DNA of 10,586 nucleotides from NBML01 sp029939535. GTDB lineage: Bacteria > Desulfobacterota > Desulfobacteria > Desulfobacterales > Desulfobacteraceae. The stretch is taken from assembly GCA_029939535.1 (NCBI GenBank), contig JAOZST010000131.1:1-10586 (forward strand), written 5' to 3'. The notes under the pieces are model-generated. The model was not told where the DNA came from. It saw only the letters and a program-made list of their open reading frames with translations, and did not search any database. A program made the translations under genes and the position numbers. Positions 1-7,377 of this stretch are shown here, in pieces; the stretch's first letter is position 1, and every line of letters begins with the position of its first letter.

Positions 1-1260
1 CCAAGAGGGTATTTAGCATTTTTGACCAGAAAATGGGACCTGATAGCTGAACTGTTTGAGATAAACAGGCAGGGCCCCATTGACCAGGCCACCCTGGTGC
101 AGATAATCGGGTTTCACCAACCCAAAGGGGATTCTTCCGCTCTTATTGAACGTCTTTTATTCTATGAGGTGATTACCCGGCTTTTCACCGGACAGACCCT
201 TTATAATCTTGGGTTTTTAACGGAACAGATTGTTGAGCATCTTTTAGACGAGCAGCAGCTGGGCCTTTCCGAAAGTATCCTGGTCCATCTGGATCAGTTT
301 GATAAATTGAGTGCAAGCCTGCTTGCTGCTGTTGAGGACAGGGACCTGGATCAAATGATCCGGGGTATCAAAAAGATCAACAAACAGACCCAGATAGTCA
401 AACGCCAGGCCCTTCACAATTACAAAGCCATCCAGAATATTGTAGGGGAATCCAAAAAAATAAGTACGATCATTCCTTTGAAACAGCGCTATGCCGATGT
501 TCTTGAAACCTGGGAGAACTACATTACTCCAATGGCTAAAATGATTGACCCCTGGGGGGCTTTTGACTCCAATACCGATAATGTCATTGTCCGCCTAGAC
601 AGGGCAGGGGATATTCTGGAGGCAACCGGTGCCCTTATTTCTGAGCGCGAAAATATTCGCAGGGCCAAGCATATGATTGTGGATATGAAGGCAAATCTCA
701 TTGAAACCTTCAGCCTTTCAAGGGCCTTGCTACAGCCTTTGTATGAAATTGCCAGATTAAATTCAAAGGTGACCTCCAGTACCTCCATTATCCTGGAGTA
801 TGCCCGGAAGAATGATTTCAAATCCATTGAAAAGACCGCCACCCTGGATTGGTTTTTCAAGGAAAGATCCCCCCTGTTGAGCAATGATACGGGATTGATC
901 AAATATTATGCCGGGTTCAAGGATGTTCAGGAAAATCCAGCGCCCCCTGTTTTGGTTCTGGATAAAGGGGAGAAATCACCAGAGGCATCCAGACTCCTGC
1001 CTCCCCTGAACCGGTATGCAGTGCTGGATGAGATAAAATCTGATCTGCCCATAGACAATGCCATTCAATGGGCCATTGACCAATATCCTGATTTTTCAAC
1101 GGGAAAAATTTTAGATATCATCCTTCTCATGATGACCGAGAAAAGCCTTGCAGTCCATAAGGTGGAACAGCAAAACTTTCAGACAAAAACCCATGTGATC
1201 CAGGGATTTAATCTAAGGGTTGAAAAAAATGTGGTAAAAAAGGTGGTAAAACATGTATAG
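1..1260 (+). CDS. jetA: JetA-like kleisin subunit of a Wadjet/Mks SMC system (5' partial)
   Basis: The frame is open from the first base to the TAG at 1258-1260 (419 residues visible). A TTG at 22 is only the first start-like codon inside the window; with no ribosome site before it, the true start is probably just outside. The first ~60 residues look like a winged helix (RKWDLIAELFEINRQG, then QATLVQIIGFHQP). Helical and coiled segments follow around residues 85-260 (for example AAVEDRDLDQMIRGIKKINK), then a C-terminal domain rich in short hydrophobic helices. This resembles the architecture of MukF/MksF/JetA kleisins, which bridge the SMC heads and bind the JetB/MksE subunit. Sequence alone is weak for this fast-evolving family; most of the confidence comes from the neighbours, an MksE-like gene overlapping its end and an SMC ATPase after that. 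The protein would act in the cytoplasm on DNA. Confidence 0.72.
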   Translation, partial: PRGYLAFLTRKWDLIAELFEINRQGPIDQATLVQIIGFHQPKGDSSALIERLLFYEVITRLFTGQTLYNLGFLTEQIVEHLLDEQQLGLSESILVHLDQFDKLSASLLAAVEDRDLDQMIRGIKKINKQTQIVKRQALHNYKAIQNIVGESKKISTIIPLKQRYADVLETWENYITPMAKMIDPWGAFDSNTDNVIVRLDRAGDILEATGALISERENIRRAKHMIVDMKANLIETFSLSRALLQPLYEIARLNSKVTSSTSIILEYARKNDFKSIEKTATLDWFFKERSPLLSNDTGLIKYYAGFKDVQENPAPPVLVLDKGEKSPEASRLLPPLNRYAVLDEIKSDLPIDNAIQWAIDQYPDFSTGKILDIILLMMTEKSLAVHKVEQQNFQTKTHVIQGFNLRVEKNVVKKVVKHV

Positions 1261-1828
1261 CAAGGACCCGGAATCTGTATCTTTGGGAAAAATCAAGGAA
1301 TTATTTCATCATTTCTCCATGGGGTTTCATCTGTGTATTGATGATGGGGAATTGTACAGGGAATTAACGGAAAATGAGGTCCAGTACAGATCCCTGTTTA
1401 ATTCCCTGGGATACAATTTATCCCAGGGCACCCAGGGAGTCTACTATTTTGAGCCTGACAAAGAAAGGACCTCTGTTAACAGGCTCAGTAAAAAATTCAC
1501 GCTTTTCATGGCCATTCTCTATGATTTTCTTGCAGACCAGGGAAAAGATCCAATTTCAGCCATTACGGAAGAGTATTTCCAGGTAAAGGATCTGCCCCAC
1601 CTAAAGCAGGATCAGTACAGGAAAATACTGGAAAAGGTTAACATTACCCGGGAATCAGACCTTTTAAAACTGGTCCAGAGACTTCAAAAATATGGGTTTC
1701 TGGAATTCAGGGACAATTATCTGATCCTGTTTAAGAAATCTGTATCCAGATTTACAACTCTGTTTGCAGAATTTAAAGAACCCCTTAAAACCCATACTTT
1801 TGAGGCAGGGGAAAACAATGGAGATTGA
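1253..1828 (+). CDS. jetB: JetB / MksE-like (MukE family) SMC accessory subunit
   Basis: This 191-residue protein has the look of the MukE/MksE/JetB family: an N-terminal segment with D30-D31-G-E-L-Y35, then N41, YRSLFNSLGYNL at 45-56 and YYFEPD at 64-69, and a winged-helix-like C-terminal part around 128-168 (ITRESDLLKLVQRLQKYGFL). In this family the protein is a kleisin-interacting, DNA-contacting subunit of the SMC complex. The ATG start is well supported: AGGTGG at 1241-1246 lies six bases upstream, inside the end of jetA. The ATG overlaps the jetA stop by eight bases, so the two are probably translationally coupled. At its 3' end the stop TGA overlaps a TTG of jetC. A small acidic and polar tail (EAGENNGD) ends the protein. 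Confidence 0.82.
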   Translation: MYSKDPESVSLGKIKELFHHFSMGFHLCIDDGELYRELTENEVQYRSLFNSLGYNLSQGTQGVYYFEPDKERTSVNRLSKKFTLFMAILYDFLADQGKDPISAITEEYFQVKDLPHLKQDQYRKILEKVNITRESDLLKLVQRLQKYGFLEFRDNYLILFKKSVSRFTTLFAEFKEPLKTHTFEAGENNGD

Positions 1829-4632
1829 AATTGGAGAATAAAATTCACTTTGGCATCCGGAGACTGGTTCTCCTGAATACAGAAAGTTTTTCCTTGGGGG
1901 ATTTTCCCCTTGACAGACCTTTGTCCATTTCCGCCACCAACAACGTTGGAAAATCAACTGCCATTAATGCCCTGCAATTTCCTTTTCTCTGCAACCGGAG
2001 GGATATGGTATTCCCAAAGGATGATAAAGAAACACTTAAATATTATTTCCCCTATGAAAACAGTTATGTGCTTTCTGAAATTTTAACGGACACGGGCATG
2101 TATGTGCTGGGAGCTGCCGGCAGGGGCCAGCTTGCAGGATATGAATACCAATTGTTTGCCTTTAAGAAAAATTTTACCTTGTCTGATTTTTTAGTGGATG
2201 ATCAGGAAGGGGAAAATAAAAAATCCGTGCGGACCCTGAAAGAACTTGAACGTCACCTGGGATTGAAAGATATCTGGGTGAAAAAACTTCGACCCAAACA
2301 GATGCAGGATGCCCTTATCGGCAAAGAGATCACTCTTAACGGGAATGAAAAATTTTCCATCGGGCTTTTCAGGCTCAAAAGTCTTACAGATAAAAATTAT
2401 CGTTTGTTCATGAGTATTTTTAAAAATCTCCTCCATATGAACAATTTTAATATGGAAGAGGTGAAAATGTTTTTGATCAATGCGCTTTTGCCGAGCTGGG
2501 AAACTGTTTCCGGCGATTTTATGACCGAGTATAAAGACTATAATCTATCCTTTGAACAGGAACGAAATAAGATCAGGGTTGCAGAAAATATTTCAGATGA
2601 GGTGGAAGCTCTTGCAGCCCTGAAAGCAGAATGGGATGAGATTTATCAGTTTTTATCTACAGCCTATCAAAATATCGAGCACAGGTACCAAAAAGAACGG
2701 GATCAGAAAAAAGCAGACATTAAGACTTTAACTTCTGAATTCGGGGAACTTGAAAATAAAATCAGGAAAATTGAAGAGGAAAATTCCCGGTTGGGGGAAG
2801 AGTCCAGGATACTTTTTAAAAAGAAAGAAGACCTGAATGACTGGAAAAAAAATTTGGAAAAACAGGCCATTCAATTCAAGCTTTTTCCTTCCATGGAAGA
2901 ATGTCGTAAACAATTACTTTCCCTGGAAAAACAAAGGGACCAGATTACCATTGAGCTGGGCAGATCCAGTGTTGATTCTGTTGAGAGGTTGGAACAGAAA
3001 ATTCAAGCCAGTGAAAAACAGATCAATAAGCTGAAATCCCAATTGGCCCATAATAAGTCGAACCTTCTTTTTCTGATCAAAGATCATTTTAATGAATCTG
3101 ATATCCAGATTCTCATGAAGCTCATTAACAATCAGATCTTTACCTCCTTTGAAGTAAATGGGGGGGATCTCAATGTCCATGATGAAAAAGCCCTTGTCAA
3201 TGGGTTAAAAACAATTTTATCCCATTGTGAAAACGGGTTTTACAACGATGGAAGAGTTTTGATCAATCTGGCCGGGCTTGATTCTGTAAATCTGGATGAT
3301 TATTTCAACTATGAGCAGATTTTGGATAACCTTGACCATGCACTTGAGGATTTGCACCAGCTTAAGAGCAATCTGCATATTGCCCTGAATTATCAGCAAA
3401 GGGAAAAAGAAAGGGATGCCATTGACAAGAAGGCAAAATCCCAGGAACGGGAATTGGATCAATATGGCATTTTTCTGGAAAATAAAAAAAAGGAATCTGT
3501 CTTTGAACAAGACTATACCCATGCCGTTGCAGCCTATGATGAGATCCAGGAGAAAATAAAAAATAAGGACGCAGAAAAAATTCACCTGGCCCAGAGAAGA
3601 ATCGGGGACCAGCTCAAGACCCAGGAAAAACAAAAGGCTCTTTTAAAGATGGAAAAAGAGTTTCTCCAGGTCTCCATTGTGAATGATTTTGAAGGCAATA
3701 ATGCCTTTGGCGGGGAAGTGGATGTCCTTGACACTGAACAAATAGAGATTGGGGATTTAATTAATTCCTATATAAGAAAGAAAGAGAGAATCGATGAAAT
3801 TCGAACCCTTATTGAACATGGGTTTTTGAAAATCCAAACCCTTGGAGGGAACCGGTTTTCCCTTGGCAGTGACATTCCTGCTCAAATTTTATCCCTGCAG
3901 GAGCATACAGACAAAGAGAGCATAAAAAATTACAAGCAGGCCCTGAAAAATCTCCAGGAAGACAGAAGCCGTGAACTGGGGGCCATGCTGAAAAACCTGG
4001 CAAACCAGCTGGAATTGTTTAAAGTGGAGATAAATCGTTTTAACAATGAAATGAATCAACATCCAATATCCAATATCCAGAAAATTAAATTCATTGTTAA
4101 CGAGGATAACAATATCCTGAGTACCATTAAGAAATTGATTTTTGAAGATACCCTTTTCGGTGGAAGCAGGCATATTGACCAGGTGGTTGAAAACCTGAAC
4201 CACATCATAAAGGACAGGGGGATTTCCATATCTTTGCCCAATCTGTTTAACCTTGGTATTTATTTGAAACTGGAAAACGGAAAAGAGATTGAAAATTTCG
4301 GCAAGGGCAGTATTGAGTCAACCGGCACAGATCTCACGGTAAAGGTGGTTTTGAACGTCATGCTTTTGAGCCGGATTCTGCACATAAAGCCTAATCAGAT
4401 GCTGAATATTCCGGCGTATATTGATGAAGCAGGCCAGATCGATCCCATTAACCAGCAGACATTAATAGAACAATGCGCCAAAGCAGGGTTTATTCCTGTT
4501 TTTGCATCGGTGGAAGCCCAGTCAACGGCGGAATATTGGATCGGCCTGAAAGAAGTGGATGGTAAAATTCTTGTTACCAAGGATGACTGGTACCGCCTTG
4601 CCCCAAAACCCCTGGAAAACCCGGAATATTGA
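1825..4632 (+). CDS. jetC: JetC / MksB-like SMC ATPase
   Basis: This 935-residue protein has a split SMC-type ATPase. Walker A is TNNVGKST at residues 38-45 (K43). Walker B is LNIPAYIDEAG at 860-870, with D867 and the catalytic E868. The signature-like motif is ESTGTD at 831-836, closer to the STG form known in MukB-type proteins than to the LSGGE of classical ABC ATPases. Between the heads run charged coiled-coil stretches (about 285-420 and 510-620) flanking a more globular, hinge-like piece (about 421-510). MukB and typical JetC proteins are longer, so the arms here are short. The first in-frame start is TTG 1825, overlapping the jetB stop as TTGA. TTG 1831 is arguably better, because GGAG at 1820-1823 sits seven bases before it; numbering here uses 1825. 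It is the motor of the complex, expected to load on and extrude DNA. Confidence 0.9.
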   Translation: MKLENKIHFGIRRLVLLNTESFSLGDFPLDRPLSISATNNVGKSTAINALQFPFLCNRRDMVFPKDDKETLKYYFPYENSYVLSEILTDTGMYVLGAAGRGQLAGYEYQLFAFKKNFTLSDFLVDDQEGENKKSVRTLKELERHLGLKDIWVKKLRPKQMQDALIGKEITLNGNEKFSIGLFRLKSLTDKNYRLFMSIFKNLLHMNNFNMEEVKMFLINALLPSWETVSGDFMTEYKDYNLSFEQERNKIRVAENISDEVEALAALKAEWDEIYQFLSTAYQNIEHRYQKERDQKKADIKTLTSEFGELENKIRKIEEENSRLGEESRILFKKKEDLNDWKKNLEKQAIQFKLFPSMEECRKQLLSLEKQRDQITIELGRSSVDSVERLEQKIQASEKQINKLKSQLAHNKSNLLFLIKDHFNESDIQILMKLINNQIFTSFEVNGGDLNVHDEKALVNGLKTILSHCENGFYNDGRVLINLAGLDSVNLDDYFNYEQILDNLDHALEDLHQLKSNLHIALNYQQREKERDAIDKKAKSQERELDQYGIFLENKKKESVFEQDYTHAVAAYDEIQEKIKNKDAEKIHLAQRRIGDQLKTQEKQKALLKMEKEFLQVSIVNDFEGNNAFGGEVDVLDTEQIEIGDLINSYIRKKERIDEIRTLIEHGFLKIQTLGGNRFSLGSDIPAQILSLQEHTDKESIKNYKQALKNLQEDRSRELGAMLKNLANQLELFKVEINRFNNEMNQHPISNIQKIKFIVNEDNNILSTIKKLIFEDTLFGGSRHIDQVVENLNHIIKDRGISISLPNLFNLGIYLKLENGKEIENFGKGSIESTGTDLTVKVVLNVMLLSRILHIKPNQMLNIPAYIDEAGQIDPINQQTLIEQCAKAGFIPVFASVEAQSTAEYWIGLKEVDGKILVTKDDWYRLAPKPLENPEY

Positions 4633-4639
4633 CCCGGAA

Positions 4640-4739
4640 NNNNNNNNNNNNNNNNNNNNNNNNNNNNNNNNNNNNNNNNNNNNNNNNNNNNNNNNNNNNN
4701 NNNNNNNNNNNNNNNNNNNNNNNNNNNNNNNNNNNNNNN
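4640..4739. other. Assembly gap of exactly 100 Ns with identical 12-bp flanks
   Basis: One hundred consecutive Ns, the conventional filler for a gap of unknown length. The last 12 known bases on the left (4628-4639, ATTGACCCGGAA) are identical to the first 12 on the right (4740-4751). Such a match directly at both contig ends is what an unmerged short overlap looks like. Collapsing it would leave 29 bases between the jetC stop and the ATG of jetD, a normal operon spacing. The other reading is a true short repeat that broke the assembly. Confidence 0.95.
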
Positions 4740-4773
4740 ATTGACCCGGAAAAATTGATTGGGAAAAGTGACC

Positions 4774-5601
4774 ATGGAAAATTCAACCCGCAATTGCCTG
4801 ATAAAATTAACGGAAGCCGGCCGGCTGACAAGCTCCCAGGTGCCAAAATCAGCTGTAAAGGAAATCAACCAGATCAAAGACCAGGGCTTTATTGACTGGG
4901 AAAGATCTGGAAGGGGTGGCATCTATACCATAAATGACCAGGAAGCCATAAAGATTTTATTGGAAAACACAGGGTATCACGGCCCAACAGAAAATCTTAG
5001 TTCAAAGGCCAGGGCCGTGGCTTTTCATAAAGATGCTCACAAAGGAAAGGATGATACGCTTCTTCTCATGCTTTCAGCCATAAATGGGGTAAAGTGGAAA
5101 AATAATGGAGTATCTGTAGATATCTTTAAAATTATCCAGCAATGCGGAATCGCATCCCTGCTCATAAGGCCGGAGGACAACTGGCAAACCTATGATCCCA
5201 TTGCCCTGGTGGAGAACAAAGATTTGCTTGTTCATGCGGATAAATATTTTAAACAAATCCAATTTAAAGGCAGTATTCTATATTACAGTGGATGGGTATC
5301 AAAAAGAACCATTGCCTGGCTTAAAAAACAAAGAAATATCCCCATTACTATTTTCCCTGACTATGATCTGGTGGGTCTGAAAAATTATCTGATCCTTAAA
5401 AAAGAACTGCCGAATCTCAAAATTTATATTCCAGGGGATTTGCCAAATCTACTGAAAAGATATGGGAAATCGGAAAAATTAAATTCTATAACACATCGAA
5501 AAATTATTGAGCAGACCCGGGATACTGATGCCCTGTACATTTATTCCCAGATTCTAAAATACGGGGTTTGCCTTGATCAGGAAAGTTTGATGCTCATCTA
5601 A
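4774..5601 (+). CDS. jetD: JetD-like Toprim-domain nuclease subunit, compact form
   Basis: A 275-residue protein from ATG 4774 to TAA. Residues 8-55 look like a winged helix (LTSSQVPKSAVKEINQIKDQG, then a wing GRGGIYTI). The C-terminal half has a Toprim-like core: a strand ending in VENKDLLVH with E147, a strand ILYYSGWVSK around 168-177, and FPDYDLVGL with D196 and D198. The E plus DxD set is the metal-binding pattern of topoisomerase VI/Spo11-like JetD (DUF2220) proteins, which cleave the DNA captured by JetABC. Usual JetD proteins are around 100 residues longer at the N-terminus. Here an in-frame TGA at 4756-4758 rules out extension into the N gap in this frame. TTG 4759 and GTG 4768 are alternative starts; none has a strong ribosome site. 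The assignment depends partly on its place after jetC. Confidence 0.76.
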   Translation: MENSTRNCLIKLTEAGRLTSSQVPKSAVKEINQIKDQGFIDWERSGRGGIYTINDQEAIKILLENTGYHGPTENLSSKARAVAFHKDAHKGKDDTLLLMLSAINGVKWKNNGVSVDIFKIIQQCGIASLLIRPEDNWQTYDPIALVENKDLLVHADKYFKQIQFKGSILYYSGWVSKRTIAWLKKQRNIPITIFPDYDLVGLKNYLILKKELPNLKIYIPGDLPNLLKRYGKSEKLNSITHRKIIEQTRDTDALYIYSQILKYGVCLDQESLMLI

Positions 5602-5626
5602 CAACTTGATAGTATAGGAATTTACA

Positions 5627-5650
5627 TTTAGCCAACTGCTAATGGCTAAA
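5627..5650. repeat. Inverted repeat after the SMC operon, possible hairpin
   Basis: TTTAGCCA (5627-5634) and TGGCTAAA (5643-5650) are perfect 8-base complements around an 8-base loop, 25 bases after the jetD stop. No T-run follows on either strand, so it is not a textbook rho-independent terminator. It could still mark the end of the operon, protect the 3' end, or be a regulator site for the DUF364 gene 54 bases further on. Nothing else is evident in the rest of the 5602-5704 spacer. Confidence 0.5.
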
Positions 5651-5704
5651 AACTCGCGTGATAGCGCACTAATTTGAAGATTTTATTAAAAAAGGAAAAA
5701 CAAT

Positions 5705-6502
5705 ATGAGTAAATGCCCCAGGACTTCAGCAAATATTCTTGACCGTCCCCTGGAGAATGAGGAAAAAGCCCTTGTGGAGAATATTCTGTCATCCATTATC
5801 CGACCCGATGCTGTTGTGGAAGAAATCGTGTCTGGAGGAAAATTCATAGCAGTGAAGGCAGGAGGTCGCATGGGGCTTTCCGCCCTGTTGGGAGCAAGTC
5901 CCAGGGAACATGAAATGGACCTTGCCCATAGAATGGTTGGGAAACCCGTAAAAGAAGTGGCAGGCCTTCTTCAAAAGCCCTTTCCCTTCAGCATTGCCCT
6001 GGGTCTGGCTGCATTGAATGCCGGAAATACTCCGGATCCTGAACAGGTTGAACCGAATAACTTTCCAGCGGATGATTTGATTGCAAAACTTGGCAAAGAT
6101 AAGATCACAGGTCTTGTGGGAGACTTTCCCTTTGTGGACTCCTTAAAAGACCGGGTGGGAACCTTTCATCTGTTTGAATTAAAATCAGTACCCGGTGCAG
6201 TTCCCCGGGATCAATGGGAAAAAGTGCTGGCTGAACTGGAAGTTTTTGCCCTTACAGGTACGGCCTTGTTGACCAGAAGCATGGGATGGTTCCTGTCCAG
6301 GGCTTCCCAGGCAAAAATTGTAATTTTAGGCCCCACCACCCCCTTTTCCCAGGCCTTGTTCACCCATGGGGCTGATTACCTTTGCGGCTCCGTTGTGACG
6401 GACATGGAAAAGGTTGCCCAGGGGGTTCAAACGGGCCTGCCCTTTCAAAAAGTGAAAAGAAACGGGGGGATTATTTTTACCCAATGGGAAAAATCAGAGT
6501 AA
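5705..6502 (+). CDS. DUF364 family protein (putative heavy-metal chelation domain, with DUF4213-like N-terminus)
   Basis: A 265-residue protein with the N-terminal enolase-like part (DUF4213 type; FIAVKAGGRMGLSALLGA around 47-64) and the C-terminal Rossmann-like DUF364 part. Recognisable DUF364 features are the GDFPFVDSL strand-loop, the ALTGTALLTRSM segment, ILGPTTPFSQALF with G209-P-T-T-P213, and GADYLCGSVV near the end. The family is common in anaerobes. Structural work on a Desulfitobacterium member led to the suggestion of metal or metal-cofactor binding, but the reaction is unknown. The start is well set: AAGGA at 5692-5696 lies eight bases before the ATG. It is followed 15 bases later by the start of a truncated frame that may once have been its operon partner. 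Its last 14 codons (6461-6502) are nearly repeated at 7483-7524. Confidence 0.85.
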   Translation: MSKCPRTSANILDRPLENEEKALVENILSSIIRPDAVVEEIVSGGKFIAVKAGGRMGLSALLGASPREHEMDLAHRMVGKPVKEVAGLLQKPFPFSIALGLAALNAGNTPDPEQVEPNNFPADDLIAKLGKDKITGLVGDFPFVDSLKDRVGTFHLFELKSVPGAVPRDQWEKVLAELEVFALTGTALLTRSMGWFLSRASQAKIVILGPTTPFSQALFTHGADYLCGSVVTDMEKVAQGVQTGLPFQKVKRNGGIIFTQWEKSE

Positions 6503-6517
6503 GAATAAGGAAAAAAT

Positions 6518-6601
6518 ATGAAACAAATTGCAGTTGCGGGAATTCAGATGCCCCAGGTGATGGGTAACCGGGAGGCCTCATTGGCTTTTTGGTGCCGGTG
6601 A
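6518..6601 (+). pseudogene. Truncated start of an unrecognised gene, left of the toxin-antitoxin module
   Basis: ATG 6518 has a good ribosome site (AAGGA 6507-6511, six bases upstream) and follows the DUF364 stop by 15 bases, so it looks like a real operon gene start. The frame, beginning MKQIAVAGIQMPQVMGNREA, closes after 27 codons at TGA 6599-6601. The last residues (FWCR) may already belong to inserted DNA. The family is not recognised. The matching 3' end is probably the scrap at 7378-7524 on the far side of the module. It could instead be a genuine tiny peptide, but interruption fits the context better. Confidence 0.45.
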
Positions 6602-6647
6602 TCTCTACCTTCGCTTTCAACGATCGTGAGTGCTTGTGTTGTAATTA

Positions 6648-6676
6648 TTGACAACGTTTTATTGTGTTGGTATTAT
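6648..6676 (+). promoter_or_regulatory. Strong sigma-70-type promoter of the toxin-antitoxin pair
   Basis: TTGACA at 6648-6653 is a perfect -35 box. After a 17-base spacer comes TATTAT at 6671-6676, five of six matches to the -10 consensus. Only seven bases separate the -10 box from the ATG at 6684, so transcription should start at or next to the ATG. This suggests a leaderless mRNA for the first gene, which also lacks any Shine-Dalgarno-like sequence. Confidence 0.72.
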
Positions 6677-6683
6677 ATTCAAC

Positions 6684-6965
6684 ATGAAAGCAAAATTATT
6701 ACTTAATGAACGGCACATCCTTTCCGAAAATGCATTTGTTGAAATGGTTGTGTGGTTGTTGCCGTTTCCTTTTTCAGGAAGTTATCATAGTTTTAAATAC
6801 AGGCTCGCTCTTGTTGTTGATGGTTTGTGTGTACTGCGTTACGACAATGAGACCGGAAAGGGAGATCACAGACATATTAGAAAGAAAGAAAATTCATATA
6901 TTTTTACATCTCCAAAAGAATTGATAGATGATTTTTGGAACGATGTGGATGACTGGAGGTCTTGA
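6684..6965 (+). CDS. tumE: TumE-family (DUF6516) toxin of a toxin-antitoxin pair
   Basis: A 93-residue protein matching the pattern of TumE-type (DUF6516) toxins: FVEMVVWLLPFPFSGSYHSF at 18-37, KYRLALVVDG at 38-47, then the hallmark RYDNETGKGDHRH at 52-64 and a C-terminal segment YIFTSPKELIDDFWNDVD. The conserved acidic and histidine cluster (D54, E56, D61, H62, H64) is intact. The family is annotated as the toxin half of a two-gene module with a DNA-binding partner; its biochemical target is not something the sequence shows. ATG 6684 was chosen because the promoter lies directly upstream; an in-frame TTG at 6648 is part of the -35 box. There is no ribosome-binding sequence, consistent with leaderless translation. 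By eye the base use (many TTG/TGT/GTT triplets, few CC/GG runs) differs from the neighbours, which fits transfer. Confidence 0.82.
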   Translation: MKAKLLLNERHILSENAFVEMVVWLLPFPFSGSYHSFKYRLALVVDGLCVLRYDNETGKGDHRHIRKKENSYIFTSPKELIDDFWNDVDDWRS

Positions 6966-6966
6966 T

Positions 6967-7308
6967 ATGCGTACCGTAACATTAGGGATTTCATCCCGGA
7001 AAACAATTAACAAACGATTCATAGATGCTTTTGATGAAAGCTTTCAAGGAACGTTTATTAGCTTTGAGTCGCCTGAAATTCTTTTCAAGGTTTTATCTGC
7101 TAAACGTTGGGAACTTTTAAAGGCGATGACTGGTTTGGGTCCTATGTCTATTAGGGGTACAGCACGAAAGGTGGGTAGGGATGTTAAAGCGGTTCATGGT
7201 GATGTGCATAAGCTTTTAAATGTTGGAATTTTGATTAAGACCGATAAAGGGCAAATCGAATTTCCATTTGATTCAGTTCGAGTGGATTTCATGTTGGAAG
7301 CAGCTTGA
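6967..7308 (+). CDS. Antitoxin partner, HVO_A0114-like winged-helix DNA-binding protein
   Basis: A 113-residue protein beginning one base after the toxin stop. ATG 6967 has a textbook ribosome site (GGAGGT 6955-6960, six bases upstream) lying inside the toxin gene. Residues about 43-100 form a MarR-like winged helix: LSAKRWELLKAMTGLGP, then SIRGTARKVGRDVKAVHGDV as helix-turn-helix, LLNVGILIKTDKGQI as helix and wing. This fits the HVO_A0114 family of putative DNA-binding proteins, the usual partner of TumE-type toxins. Its likely role is to neutralise the toxin and repress the promoter at 6648-6676. The strong ribosome site, against the site-less toxin start, would favour antitoxin excess. The gene order is toxin first, antitoxin second. 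Confidence 0.82.
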   Translation: MRTVTLGISSRKTINKRFIDAFDESFQGTFISFESPEILFKVLSAKRWELLKAMTGLGPMSIRGTARKVGRDVKAVHGDVHKLLNVGILIKTDKGQIEFPFDSVRVDFMLEAA

Positions 7309-7345
7309 AATTTTTTGCATGAGCGAACAACCGAGTCAACCCGAC

Positions 7346-7366
7346 AGCAAGGAGCGGTTTCTTGCT
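7346..7366. repeat. Short hairpin after the antitoxin gene
   Basis: AGCAAG (7346-7351) pairs with CTTGCT (7361-7366) around a 9-base loop, 37 bases after the antitoxin stop. A run of six Ts follows only 15 bases later (7381-7386), so it is at best a poor terminator. It probably belongs to the inserted DNA and lies near its right end. Confidence 0.35.
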
Positions 7367-7377
7367 AAAAGCTGTAA

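Noticed and set aside
519..902. 127-codon open frame on the - strand inside jetA
   Set aside because: Lies wholly antisense to the kleisin-like gene, with no ribosome site or family resemblance.
3217..3633. 138-codon open frame on the - strand inside jetC
   Set aside because: It is rich in F, I and L because it is the reverse of Lys/Asp/Glu-rich coiled-coil coding sequence; it overlaps a well-supported gene and has no recognisable domain.
5627..5650. Rho-independent terminator for the SMC operon
   Set aside because: The stem is good but no T-run follows on either strand, so it is listed only as an inverted repeat.
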